Virus record (IMG/VR): IMGVR_UViG_3300033146_005596
Span: 1 to 64,000 of that record
Source of the DNA: a virus
Strand: one strand, 5' to 3'
DNA: 64,000 bases
Every line of letters begins with the position of its first letter. The first letter of the stretch is position 1. Positions 15,968 through 24,237 of the stretch are shown piece after piece. Position numbers and translations under genes: made by a program. The notes under the pieces were generated by a model. It ran no database searches and was not told where the DNA came from. It worked only from the letters and a program-made list of their open reading frames with translations.

Positions 15968-17359
15968 TTAATCGTCTTTTTCTATATCATATACTTTAAA
16001 TATTGGGCCGTTGAACATATAATCCATTCTGGTACCAATTTTGCCAGATGAGTTTTTAAGCACTGATATTTCCATAATATCGTCAAGGAGGTCAGTCTCT
16101 TCTAAATCGCCAAGGTACCTATCTGCATAGAACTTCGGTCTAAAAACAGATAATACTAGTCTTGCCCTTTCTCCTAAAGCAGCAGCATTTTTAATATCAT
16201 TAAACCCACCTCTCAGCTTGTCAATATCCTCAAGGGAAGTAATCTCTGAGCTATCAGCATTTCTGTTAAACTGCACAACCCCAAAAATATGGCAATTTTC
16301 AGATTTTGCTAAAGCATTTAAATCATTAACCGCAATTTCCATCTGGACTGGTACCGAACTACCAGCATTTTGTCCTGACATGAAATCTTTAACTTGTGTT
16401 AATAAGTCAATAAATACTAGCACATAGTCATTACCAGTTCTTTGTTTATACTCACGGATTAGCTGTTCTAACTTTATTAGGTCTAACTTAGGATTATCAA
16501 TTACATAAAAGTTTTCATTATCTTCCAGCTCTTTTCTTTGCTGCTCAACTTTTTTAAGGATAGGTGCTAAGTCCATTCCAGTTTTGTAGAACTCACTGAT
16601 TGGTATTTCAGTACGCATCGCCATTAATCTATCATATGTATCTTCTGAGCTCATTTCTAATGTTACATAAATACAAGGCTGATTCATATTTATAAGAGCA
16701 TTGACTAGGTTTAGAGTATAGGTTGATTTACCAGAACCGGATGAGCCAGATAAAATAGTAATAGCTCCTGGGTATGCGCCTTTAAAAACCTCTTTGTCCA
16801 GCTGCTTATTACCAAAAGTATACCTTTTTCCTAGTTGTCTATCCTCTAATACTTTCTTATATTCAGTACCCCAGTCTTGAATTGATTTTAAGTATTCAGA
16901 TGAGTCTCCATTCATTATTTTAGTGCTATCTGATAAAACTTTTCCAATAGCAGTCTGGTCAATAGTACCATTTTTTTTGGATAGTTCCTTTAAGAAAACT
17001 TGTGCCTGAGCTTTTAAGTTCTCTTTAATTCTAGCAGCTTTCAATGTGCTAACTACATCTTGATATTTAGTACCATCATTGTCCAAAGATACTATTCGGT
17101 CTATTAAAGAAGCTTCCACCTCAAAGTTTATCTCATTAGCTCTTTGTAATAACGATGATGCTGTAATTGGTATATTTTCGTGGTGTAATTGAGCTATCGC
17201 TTCATAAACATCTTTAGGTAATTTATGAATTAATAGTTCTTTATCAATGCCACTATCTGCTGTGTATATTAGTTTTGGATTATTATAAATAAGATGAAGA
17301 AGCCTCATCTCTGCTACTATAATGTAGTCTGTATTATCTCGTATTTGTTCACTGCTCAA
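15968..17359 (-). CDS. DnaB-like replicative helicase, 463 aa
   Basis: Hexameric 5'-3' helicase of the replisome. An N-terminal helical domain (residues ~10-115) is followed by a linker and a RecA-fold core with Walker A GSSGSGKST at 205-213 and Walker B LVFIDLLTQV near 310, then GVVQFNRNAD and DLRGGFNDIKNAAALGERAR (arginine finger region). Length is typical for DnaB. The start is TTG at 17359, nine bases after AAGGAG. The ribosome site lies in a perfect 14-bp inverted repeat with the promoter (17363-17399). A helicase loader gene lies two genes upstream. Confidence 0.93.
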   Translation of the reverse strand: MSSEQIRDNTDYIIVAEMRLLHLIYNNPKLIYTADSGIDKELLIHKLPKDVYEAIAQLHHENIPITASSLLQRANEINFEVEASLIDRIVSLDNDGTKYQDVVSTLKAARIKENLKAQAQVFLKELSKKNGTIDQTAIGKVLSDSTKIMNGDSSEYLKSIQDWGTEYKKVLEDRQLGKRYTFGNKQLDKEVFKGAYPGAITILSGSSGSGKSTYTLNLVNALINMNQPCIYVTLEMSSEDTYDRLMAMRTEIPISEFYKTGMDLAPILKKVEQQRKELEDNENFYVIDNPKLDLIKLEQLIREYKQRTGNDYVLVFIDLLTQVKDFMSGQNAGSSVPVQMEIAVNDLNALAKSENCHIFGVVQFNRNADSSEITSLEDIDKLRGGFNDIKNAAALGERARLVLSVFRPKFYADRYLGDLEETDLLDDIMEISVLKNSSGKIGTRMDYMFNGPIFKVYDIEKDD

Positions 17360-17362
17360 TTT

Positions 17363-17399
17363 GTAAATCTCCTTATATTATTATAATAAGGAGATTTAC
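17363..17399 (-). promoter_or_regulatory. middle promoter in a perfect 14-bp inverted repeat that pairs with the dnaB ribosome site
   Basis: Arms GTAAATCTCCTTAT (17363-17376) and ATAAGGAGATTTAC (17386-17399). On the minus strand the right arm and loop are the promoter CTTATTATAATAAT and the left arm is the ribosome site. RNA reading through from 17415-18062 can fold and hide AAGGAG; RNA started here lacks the upstream arm. Confidence 0.7.
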
Positions 17400-17414
17400 C
17401 GGATTTCTTACTTT

Positions 17415-18062
17415 TTATATTAAATTTAATTCCCTTAATTTTCTATTAGCTGCTTCACTCCAAGCCATACGGCCATAAACATTATTAGGCGCAAACTGAA
17501 CCTCTGCTTTACCTTCTACTAAAGAAAAAGGCCTGTTATTTATTAAAGTTGCATACTTAGCTTTCACTCCAAACTCTCTTTTAGAATAAGGTATTTCAAC
17601 ATCTTTGAATGGCCAAGCACCTTCTTTGGTACCAATTAGTTTTCCGCTATTTCCAAAAGGAATAGATAATATTGCATCTTGGTCATACTCTTCACCCAAT
17701 TGCTTTAGCACTTTTTCTAATTCGTTATTGTCATCGCCATCAACAGTAGTATTAACAACCCAAAAAGCAGGTTCCTTAACAGGAATTTCTTCCAGAGCAT
17801 CAGATTTAAGATTTTTCCCCCATTCATAGTCTGGGGGCTTGTAGTTTTCAATATAAAAACCAGATACTTTAGTAACCCCAAAGCCTAACTTTAATAATAG
17901 TCCTTTAAGCTCCTCCTGTTTCTGTCGGTTAGCTGCATAAGTTCTTTCATCTCTCCAAGCAGTTATTGCTCCGCAAGCATGCTTTTCCATAGCTTCAAAA
18001 GCTCGTGATAAACTTGACTCTTTCATTGCTTCTTGGTCTAAAAACCTCTGTCTCAAACTCAT
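17415..18062 (-). CDS. hypothetical protein, possible DUF3293-like, 215 aa
   Basis: The segment ITAWRDERTYAANRQKQEELKG, then GFGVTKVSGFYIE, then an E-x-FWVVN strand and LGEEYDQDAILS, recalls a phage/bacterial family (DUF3293 type): N..R...L...L.. followed by E.sf.v and y.Qda.l. The activity of that family is unknown. Ribosome site AAAAGGAG. It lies between the helicase and its loader in a replication operon, so a replication or RNA-related role is only inferred from position. Confidence 0.6.
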   Translation of the reverse strand: MSLRQRFLDQEAMKESSLSRAFEAMEKHACGAITAWRDERTYAANRQKQEELKGLLLKLGFGVTKVSGFYIENYKPPDYEWGKNLKSDALEEIPVKEPAFWVVNTTVDGDDNNELEKVLKQLGEEYDQDAILSIPFGNSGKLIGTKEGAWPFKDVEIPYSKREFGVKAKYATLINNRPFSLVEGKAEVQFAPNNVYGRMAWSEAANRKLRELNLI

Positions 18063-18076
18063 AGTATTTTCTCCTT

Positions 18077-18805
18077 TTAGCCAAAGATTGACTTTATATC
18101 AAACTGTTTGCAGTGCTCTAAATAGTTATCCTCAAATTTAAGATAACAGCCATTCAAAGCACAGTTTCTATGCATTAAGTCCTGTAGCGAAACACTAAAA
18201 TTATTTTGATGTATTCCACTTATTGCTACATTTGAAATAAAAATATTACTTTTTCCATAGGCCTGGATTCTCTCTCTAACAAAATCGTCTAAGAAAGATA
18301 GCTGGTAACCAGACTTATAAATTGCTAGTTTATTTTTATCAAATGACTCATCTATAATAAGTAAGTCTGCTTTTTTTAGTATGTTTATTCTATCTGAGTT
18401 ATTGTTTATAAAATCTGGGAGAAGCAAATCAACTAGTCGTTTCATTGTTATATACTCCACAGTATATTTTTGTTTTAAAAGTTTGTGGGCAACCCATGCA
18501 GCAATAGTTGTTTTCTGGGTACCATTCCCACCATAAAAGTATAATGTTTCTGACTTAAACCTCTTATAGTTATCTGTAAACTCAAGTAGTTTAGGTATAT
18601 TCTTATTTGTATCTAAGCCTTTATAGGATTTTTCTAAATCAAACTGAGGTATAAAATTAGAATATGGTATATTTGATTTCCTCATTTTTATTTCTAGCAG
18701 TTGTGATTCACGCCATTTCTTTTTACATACACATTCTTTAACTGTATTCTCATCTATTTTAATAATTCCATTGTTGCATTTGTTACAACTTCTAAAAGCT
18801 ACCAT
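18077..18805 (-). CDS. DnaC-like helicase loader, 242 aa
   Basis: The ATG at 18805 (MVAFRSCNKC) has AGAAGGAG nine bases upstream; the open frame continues to 18922 but lacks a good start. A Cys-rich N-terminus (CNKC at 7-10, CVCKK near 27) could bind zinc. The ATPase core has a P-loop GGNGTQKTT, in which Gln replaces the usual Gly of DnaC-type GGNGTGKT, and Walker B LLIIDESFD. It probably loads the DnaB-like helicase encoded two genes downstream. A hairpin at 18842-18874 separates it from the gene upstream. Confidence 0.82.
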   Translation of the reverse strand: MVAFRSCNKCNNGIIKIDENTVKECVCKKKWRESQLLEIKMRKSNIPYSNFIPQFDLEKSYKGLDTNKNIPKLLEFTDNYKRFKSETLYFYGGNGTQKTTIAAWVAHKLLKQKYTVEYITMKRLVDLLLPDFINNNSDRINILKKADLLIIDESFDKNKLAIYKSGYQLSFLDDFVRERIQAYGKSNIFISNVAISGIHQNNFSVSLQDLMHRNCALNGCYLKFEDNYLEHCKQFDIKSIFG

Positions 18806-18841
18806 TTTGCTATCTCCTTCTATATAACATTTGCGTAAAAT

Positions 18842-18874
18842 GGTGCCGAATAAGCTTTGGCTTAATCCGGCACC
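18842..18874 (-). terminator. strong hairpin between ssDNA-binding and helicase loader genes
   Basis: GGTGCCG/CGGCACC stem extended by AATAAGC/GCTTAAT with a short loop. On the minus strand it is followed only by ATTTTACGC, so it may be a partial terminator or RNA-processing element. Just after it lie TTTACGCA and GTTATATA, parts of an early promoter but with 7 instead of 19 bp between them. Confidence 0.5.
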
Positions 18875-18894
18875 CAAAAACAGGAGTCTAATTT

Positions 18895-20163
18895 TTAAAA
18901 CTCTTGGCCACATCTGGGACAAACAAAGTTTAGCTCAATATCAGAAATAGCTCCACAAACTGGACAGGCTGCGGGTGAATTACCCTCAAAATAGTCTATT
19001 CGAGTTTCATCTGCAAATTTGACATTATCTTTTTCAGCTTGAGTCATTTTATCCCAGCCCTTAAGTGCTGAGGTATCAACAGCTGGTGCTGACTCAACTG
19101 GCTTTCTAGTAGGTACTTCCCTAGTTGAGACTTCAGCTTCAGCTGGAGCTTCAGAAGTTGATGTTACTGGTGCAGCGGTACCAACTTCCTCATTTAGCTT
19201 TTGCATTTCTTTAGGCTCATTCTCTTTAGCATTTGCTTCAGACTCCACAGTCTCTGCATCAACAAGTTCCTTGAGCTCTTCCAAGAAATTTGTGCCTAAA
19301 GCAATATCAATTTGGCTAATCTTTTTCTTAAGGCGGTTATACAACTTTGTAGCTTTTGAAAAGCCATAGACTTTTTCAATGTTTACTTTTTTCCAGGAAA
19401 GCTCTTCTTCAGAAAGAGGCCCTTCAACAACATACTGCTTTTTATCCTCTGGAACTTCCTCCATGTGCTTTTCAGCATTGATAACTCTATAAGGATTTTC
19501 TTTAAGTCCTAGCCTTTCAACTCCAACATCATAGTTTTTCCAGTCGCCATAGTACTGAAATAGATTATGAGCGATTGGTCCTAGAAATCCATAAGCAGGT
19601 ACTCCAGTATCTGCGAATACTCTTCCATCAGGAAGTGTGTTGATATTTTTGCTCAAAATCATCAACTGCTTTTTTTCTTTATGCCAATCCATCTGCTCAC
19701 GGTCTATAACGTTAACAATTACAACTTCTTGTCCACCCCAACCTCTATCCCACATTCCTTGGGGAGTTTTGGAACTGAAACCATTCTTTGTTACCATCTT
19801 CAAAATGTCTTTGTGGGTCTTTTCAAGCTTAAGAATCTTTTTACCATCAACCCAGTCCGATTCAGTAACTCTATTAAGTATCTTCCACATGATATGGTCT
19901 ACTGACTGAGGGTCTTCTTTGGTAGGAAAAATATACCTGAACTTTTTACCATTATCCCCAACAATCATAGTTGTTCTAACGGTTCTAGCACAATACTCAT
20001 CTTTATTAGAGTTTGGTGCTCCACTTACAAATCTTAGAATCTTTGTTGTATTTTTTTCAAGCCCTGAATAAAAAATCTCTTCATAACTTCCAGTCTTACC
20101 TGATGATTTAGGCTTGTTCTCTTCCTGCTTTACTTGTGCGACGTACGCTTCAAAATCGTCCAT
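18895..20163 (-). CDS. putative ssDNA-binding replication protein with C-terminal zinc ribbon, 422 aa
   Basis: An N-terminal acidic helix and Lys/Gly linker lead into a ~170-residue mixed domain (from about 40), then a helical part. A low-complexity Ala/Pro/Glu region follows (EAPAEAEVSTREVPTRKP), and the C-terminus is a zinc ribbon with CPVCG and CPRCG. This layout and its place at the head of the helicase/loader operon suggest the replisome ssDNA-binding protein. The OB fold is not demonstrable by eye, so another DNA-binding role is possible. Ribosome site AAGGAG 12 bases upstream. Confidence 0.5.
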   Translation of the reverse strand: MDDFEAYVAQVKQEENKPKSSGKTGSYEEIFYSGLEKNTTKILRFVSGAPNSNKDEYCARTVRTTMIVGDNGKKFRYIFPTKEDPQSVDHIMWKILNRVTESDWVDGKKILKLEKTHKDILKMVTKNGFSSKTPQGMWDRGWGGQEVVIVNVIDREQMDWHKEKKQLMILSKNINTLPDGRVFADTGVPAYGFLGPIAHNLFQYYGDWKNYDVGVERLGLKENPYRVINAEKHMEEVPEDKKQYVVEGPLSEEELSWKKVNIEKVYGFSKATKLYNRLKKKISQIDIALGTNFLEELKELVDAETVESEANAKENEPKEMQKLNEEVGTAAPVTSTSEAPAEAEVSTREVPTRKPVESAPAVDTSALKGWDKMTQAEKDNVKFADETRIDYFEGNSPAACPVCGAISDIELNFVCPRCGQEF

Positions 20164-20272
20164 ACTATTATGGTTCTCCTTGTTCCTATTACTTTCTAAT
20201 AGGTTTTTCTATTGGTGTGTCAAAACTAAAATTATTATAACTTCTATAACTTAATTTTAGTAGCTACTTACT

Positions 20273-20285
20273 ATTATATAATAAG
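20273..20285 (-). promoter_or_regulatory. middle promoter (ssDNA-binding/helicase operon)
   Basis: Minus strand CCTTATTATATAATAG, a two-base variant of the middle element, ~110 bp before the gene start. Confidence 0.45.
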
Positions 20286-20312
20286 GCGTTTTTCTGTATT
20301 TCTTACAAGACC

Positions 20313-22301
20313 TTATAAAATAATTTCTCCATTTACAACCTTCACAACCTGGCAATTATCCGTACCAGTTAAAATATCAATAACTTTTTCCTTATGGGTT
20401 ATCACAATAACTTGTTGAAAGTCCTTTAAATTAGATAATAAGGCGTAAAACTTTTCTGAGTTCTCCATATCAGCTGCTGAATCGATCTCATCCAATACTA
20501 ATATTTCTATGTTAAACATCTTTGCTAGAGAGGCTTGAAAAGCTAGGGATATAAGCTCAGATTCAAACCCAGAAGCATTTGAAACTTTTGCCCATATTCC
20601 ATTATTTAAGGGTGAATATAAGAAATCGATACCTTTCTTATTAGAAGTTAACTTTACTGGAAATGAAGCTTTAACCTCATTGATAAACCTGTTCATAGAG
20701 TTTTCCAGAACAGTACAAGCTTTCATTATTGCAAAGTTTGGTATGGTAATTTCTATAATATTTTTAGCGGTTAACATATCCTCAATTTTACTATCTATCT
20801 CTTTGATTTCCTTTTTCAGTTTTAATACTTCTTTTTTATTTTTTCGCTTGTCCAACAAAATCTTTTTATTAAGCTTCTCATATAGGTTATTCTTTTCAAT
20901 TTTAGCTTGCTCAGTTTTTAAGTCAATACCTTGAACCTCTAATTTTGCTTTAAGCTCTTTTAATTCTTTGGTACCAGAAAATTCAGCCTTTTCCAAGTCT
21001 TTTAAATTCTTTAGCTCTTTTTCTAAAAAAGATAGGTTGTCAGTTACTGATTTTGTAGCTTCAAATATATCTATATTCAATAACTTTTCTTGTGCTTCAA
21101 TCTCTGTTTTTACTTCAGCTATTCTTTTATTTAATGGCTCAATGCTCTCTTCTAAAACTGTTACTTTTTCAATGTTTTTTGTTAAAACATTTATTTTTGC
21201 TGCAGAACTCTTAATATTTACTTCAAACGCAGATATATAGCTTTTCTTTTCAGAAATCAAATCAGCTAAGTTTTCAACAGATTGTTTACATACTGAGCAT
21301 TTACCATCATGTAAAAAGGTCAAATCATTCTTTAAAGTTTTAATATGAGCTTTTGTATTAGCTAGTATTGCTTTTTCATCTTCCTTTTCTGATTTCAGTA
21401 TTTTACTAGAATCAGCATTTTCAAGAGCGTCTAAAACCTGTTGTAGGCTTAATTTGAGGCCTGATTGCTCGGAAGTTTTATTAGAAATAATTAACTGTAC
21501 ATTATTAGCTTTTGAGATTAAGTTGTTGAGCCGATTTGTATTTTCAAATATTTGTTGCTCGAGGCCATCTTTTTTAATTTTATTATTCTCCACATTAGCC
21601 TGATAGTTATATTCTATTTTCTGAGTCTCTAAATCTTTTACTCTCTTTGCTAAACTATTGATGGAAGACTCTAACCTTTTTATTTGTACCTCAGTTTTAA
21701 CATTTTCTAGTATATGCTCCTTAAACTCTAACCCAGCTATATGTTCAGACTTACTAGCAATTTTTATACTATTATCTCTTGTATCTTGTATATCAGAGTT
21801 AAGCTTAGATACTGGGTCTACAAAATTAAAGCTGATTACCTTCTTTAGAAGTTCCCTTCTTTCTGAGGGTGACATATCAGAAATATTTTGTGAGTTCTGA
21901 TGACTAAATATAATTTTATCTATAAAGTTAATATCAATTAGCTGTTTGAGCATTCTCTTAGCTTCTGAATTTTTATATTCTTTTCCTTTATACTTTATAA
22001 ACTTACCGCCACCTCCGGTGCTTGACTTTTCAGGAACAATTCTTGTCCTTATGAGCATTGGCTCATTATGTACTTCTAGCAATAACTCAGATTCACAATA
22101 ATTGGTACCATGTTTTATATACTCTTTATATGAGCCAGATCGTCTGTAGTCTGATAAACACAAAGCAATACCTTGTAAAACTGTACTTTTACCTGAGCCA
22201 TTCCTGCCTATTATTAAAGTAAATAAATTCTTATCTAGCTCAATTTCAGCATGGTCAATTCGCCCAAAGTTTGTTAATGTTATCTTATTTAATCTCAGCA
22301 T
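20313..22301 (-). CDS. SbcC/Rad50-type (T4 gp46-like) recombination ATPase, 662 aa
   Basis: SMC-type ATPase: Walker A GRNGSGKST at 32-40, long coiled coils on both sides of a zinc hook (CSVC in the middle), and C-terminal LVLDEIDSAAD as Walker B/D-loop. The size is closer to T4 gp46 (~560) than to cellular SbcC (~1050). It pairs with the SbcD/gp47-like nuclease at 45918-46880 to resect DNA ends for recombination-dependent replication. A middle promoter variant at 22322-22334 and AGGAGAT precede it. Confidence 0.92.
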   Translation of the reverse strand: MLRLNKITLTNFGRIDHAEIELDKNLFTLIIGRNGSGKSTVLQGIALCLSDYRRSGSYKEYIKHGTNYCESELLLEVHNEPMLIRTRIVPEKSSTGGGGKFIKYKGKEYKNSEAKRMLKQLIDINFIDKIIFSHQNSQNISDMSPSERRELLKKVISFNFVDPVSKLNSDIQDTRDNSIKIASKSEHIAGLEFKEHILENVKTEVQIKRLESSINSLAKRVKDLETQKIEYNYQANVENNKIKKDGLEQQIFENTNRLNNLISKANNVQLIISNKTSEQSGLKLSLQQVLDALENADSSKILKSEKEDEKAILANTKAHIKTLKNDLTFLHDGKCSVCKQSVENLADLISEKKSYISAFEVNIKSSAAKINVLTKNIEKVTVLEESIEPLNKRIAEVKTEIEAQEKLLNIDIFEATKSVTDNLSFLEKELKNLKDLEKAEFSGTKELKELKAKLEVQGIDLKTEQAKIEKNNLYEKLNKKILLDKRKNKKEVLKLKKEIKEIDSKIEDMLTAKNIIEITIPNFAIMKACTVLENSMNRFINEVKASFPVKLTSNKKGIDFLYSPLNNGIWAKVSNASGFESELISLAFQASLAKMFNIEILVLDEIDSAADMENSEKFYALLSNLKDFQQVIVITHKEKVIDILTGTDNCQVVKVVNGEIIL

Positions 22302-22321
22302 AACTATTTATATCTCCTATA

Positions 22322-22334
22322 CTACTATAATAAG
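22322..22334 (-). promoter_or_regulatory. middle promoter (SbcC/gp46)
   Basis: Minus strand ACCTTATTATAGTAGT, back to back with the N-intein promoter 50 bp away on the other strand. Confidence 0.55.
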
Positions 22335-22382
22335 GTGGAAAACAAGATTTTTAATTTATTTTGTTAAAAAGTATATGTTTCA

Positions 22383-22397
22383 CCTTATTATAATAAT
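22383..22397 (+). promoter_or_regulatory. middle promoter, leaderless (N-intein polymerase fragment)
   Basis: ACCTTATTATAATAATATG with the ATG as its last three bases; no ribosome site upstream. Confidence 0.65.
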
Positions 22398-22823
22398 ATG
22401 ATAACGATAAAAAAAGAAAAGAAAAACAGGCCTATTACTGAGCAAGAGTTTAATATTCTTAAAGAGACTAAACCATTTAAGGACTTAAGAAAAAATGCAA
22501 AGCAATGTTTTCCAGTAACAGCTAATACAGAAGTATTGACAGATATTGGGTATATTAATCTAGCACAAATTATTGATAAAATTGATACATCTTGGCTTGG
22601 TTCAGCTAAGGATTTTATAAAGATTATTGGCCGTGATGGTAAACCAAAAAAAGTATTAGGTACTATCAAAGAGGATAACCACTATATAATAGAGTTTAGT
22701 CTTGCAAACGGAGATATACTCAGATATTCTTGGGCTCATTTATGCCCTATTATTAGAGATGATGTTGAAATGTTGGTACCAGCAATTGATGTTCAAAGTA
22801 CAGATGAGTTCTTAGAATTTTAG
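22398..22823 (+). CDS. family A DNA polymerase middle fragment with N-intein, 141 aa
   Basis: Residues 1-36 are extein, ending DLRKNAKQ, which is the first half of polymerase motif B (R..AK). Residue Cys37 starts an N-intein: block A CFPVTANTEVLTDIGYINL, and block B ILRYSWAHLCPI with its His. The 105-residue N-intein plus the 43-residue C-intein at 14556-15380 give a typical mini-intein of 148. The joined extein of ~267 residues would carry motifs B and C but not motif A or the exonuclease; upstream of the ATG there is no alternative start, so at least one further subunit must be encoded elsewhere. Leaderless. Confidence 0.9.
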   Translation: MITIKKEKKNRPITEQEFNILKETKPFKDLRKNAKQCFPVTANTEVLTDIGYINLAQIIDKIDTSWLGSAKDFIKIIGRDGKPKKVLGTIKEDNHYIIEFSLANGDILRYSWAHLCPIIRDDVEMLVPAIDVQSTDEFLEF

Positions 22824-22840
22824 CTCTTTTTCAATTTTGT

Positions 22841-22852
22841 ACTTATTTAATA
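22841..22852 (+). promoter_or_regulatory. late-type promoter (sigma factor)
   Basis: ACTTATTTAATA, the same 12 bases as before groEL; a weak AAAGGAC ribosome site follows. Confidence 0.45.
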
Positions 22853-22882
22853 AGAAACAAATTAAAGGACAAAGAGAAGTTT

Positions 22883-23620
22883 ATGAATATATCAAGATTC
22901 TTAGAAGCTGTATCTGGATTTGATGACTACTTAGATAAAAGAAGTATTGAACGGGCAGAAAAATATGCTCAAGACAAAACTGACCTAGAAATATTGACTG
23001 ATGCTAAAGAGGGCAAACGTAATGCTCTGGTATATATTTATCATCAAGGTAAAAAAATTATTACTCATGTGTTTTGGAAATATTTTATGGGGCCAAATAA
23101 ACGATTTGCCCAGAAGAGAATTCTCTCTGGTGATGATAAGTTATTTGCTGCAGAGGCATTTTTATTGTTAGCTGGTAACTCTGATATAGTTGTAGGTAAC
23201 GGGCCATTAGGTACGTTTAACCCAGAAATATATAAGCCACACGACCAGATTAAAAAGTTCAATTATTATTTTGAACGGTATTTAATGCGTATGGCTTTTT
23301 CTATTATTAGTGAGAGAAAAAGACGTGGTATGACAGGACAAGGTGCTGCTGAAAAAGTTTCAATTTCTTCTTATGATACCTATGGTGATAATATTGAGCC
23401 AGAGGGTAATCATGCTAATGACCATTTAGAAATGGAAGATGCTATTAAAGATTTTATTTCTAAGTTAAAAGGAAAAAGAAAAGAGGTTATGTCACTTAGA
23501 ATGAAAGGTAAGGACTATCAAGAAATTGCAGATATTATGGGTTATTCAAATCTAAGAACTGTGGAGAGAATTGTTAAAGATTTAGGTAAAGATTTTAAAG
23601 CTGAGTATGGCTTAGCTTAA
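22883..23620 (+). CDS. RNA polymerase sigma factor, 245 aa
   Basis: The C-terminal ~45 residues (KGKRKEVMSLRMKGKDYQEIADIMGYSN, split by helix breaks) form a sigma region 4 helix-turn-helix. The region around 130-160 (FNYYFERYLMRMAFSIISERKRR) resembles region 2. The overall size and divergence are like T4 gp55, the late sigma factor. It is the obvious candidate for recognising the ACTWATTA late element. It is followed by the FRIPGTN-module gene after a 12-nt gap. Confidence 0.85.
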   Translation: MNISRFLEAVSGFDDYLDKRSIERAEKYAQDKTDLEILTDAKEGKRNALVYIYHQGKKIITHVFWKYFMGPNKRFAQKRILSGDDKLFAAEAFLLLAGNSDIVVGNGPLGTFNPEIYKPHDQIKKFNYYFERYLMRMAFSIISERKRRGMTGQGAAEKVSISSYDTYGDNIEPEGNHANDHLEMEDAIKDFISKLKGKRKEVMSLRMKGKDYQEIADIMGYSNLRTVERIVKDLGKDFKAEYGLA

Positions 23621-23632
23621 GGAGAAAGAGTA

Positions 23633-24106
23633 ATGAGAAAAGATTTTAGAGAAGACTATGCACATACTTTAAGTGCAGGCGAAAAACCATGGAGAAAAGA
23701 TGTTAGGGACCAACGAGCTAGAAATCATGCTAAGATGAAAGCTAAGTTTGCTAATCAACCTGCTGAGCCACGGCCAGAATGGTCTGATGAGTTTAGAGCT
23801 AATCATCTGGAATGGCGTAAAAAACTACACAAACTCGGTAAGTTAACCGCTCCACTTGGAAAGTATTCAGACGAGACTCCACAAGAGCGGAGTGAGAGAA
23901 TAAATGCATTGCCTCAAGAGGCTTGGGCTATTCCTGAAAACACAAAAAGAGTACAAGTTAAAATTTTAAAAGAGTTCAGAATACCTGGTACCAACATCTT
24001 AATAGAGGCTGGAGACATTTTAGAGGTTAACTCTGATGTTGATGAGTTTGATGAGTTTGAGACGGACCTACCTGAAGGATTTAAAATGGCTCAATTTGCT
24101 AAATAA
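23633..24106 (+). CDS. basic protein with FRIPGTN-LIE module, 157 aa
   Basis: Not recognised. The N-terminal ~85 residues are rich in Arg/Lys/Trp (WRKDVRDQRARNHAKMKAK). The C-terminal part contains EFRIPGTNILIEAGDILEV, shared with the proteins at 8686 and 37774, followed by an acidic tail. GGAGAAAG precedes the ATG, and a terminator ends the unit. LIE|AG resembles the (L/I)xE cleavage rule of the T4 prohead protease, so an internal head protein is one possibility (inference). Confidence 0.65.
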   Translation: MRKDFREDYAHTLSAGEKPWRKDVRDQRARNHAKMKAKFANQPAEPRPEWSDEFRANHLEWRKKLHKLGKLTAPLGKYSDETPQERSERINALPQEAWAIPENTKRVQVKILKEFRIPGTNILIEAGDILEVNSDVDEFDEFETDLPEGFKMAQFAK

Positions 24107-24131
24107 AATAAATCAATTCTAATTGATTTTT

Positions 24132-24175
24132 GCTCCTAGACCTTAAAGTTATAACAAAGGGTCTAGGAGCTTTTT
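24132..24175 (+). terminator. intrinsic terminator of the sigma factor unit
   Basis: GCTCCTAGACC/GGTCTAGGAGC stem followed by TTTTTATT. A smaller AATCAATT hairpin lies just upstream (24112-24130). Confidence 0.9.
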
Positions 24176-24205
24176 ATTCGCTGTTTTGAAAAAGAGCAAA
24201 AAACT

Positions 24206-24227
24206 AGGCACTCACTAATGAGTGCCT
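24206..24227 (-). terminator. intrinsic terminator of the 24238 gene
   Basis: Perfect AGGCACTCA/TGAGTGCCT stem; on the minus strand it runs into AGTTTTTTG. Confidence 0.85.
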
Positions 24228-24237
24228 CACTTAACTT

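Noticed and set aside
22398-22823. Homing endonuclease inside the intein
   Set aside because: The two intein parts total 148 residues, leaving no room for an endonuclease domain; no LAGLIDADG motif is present.
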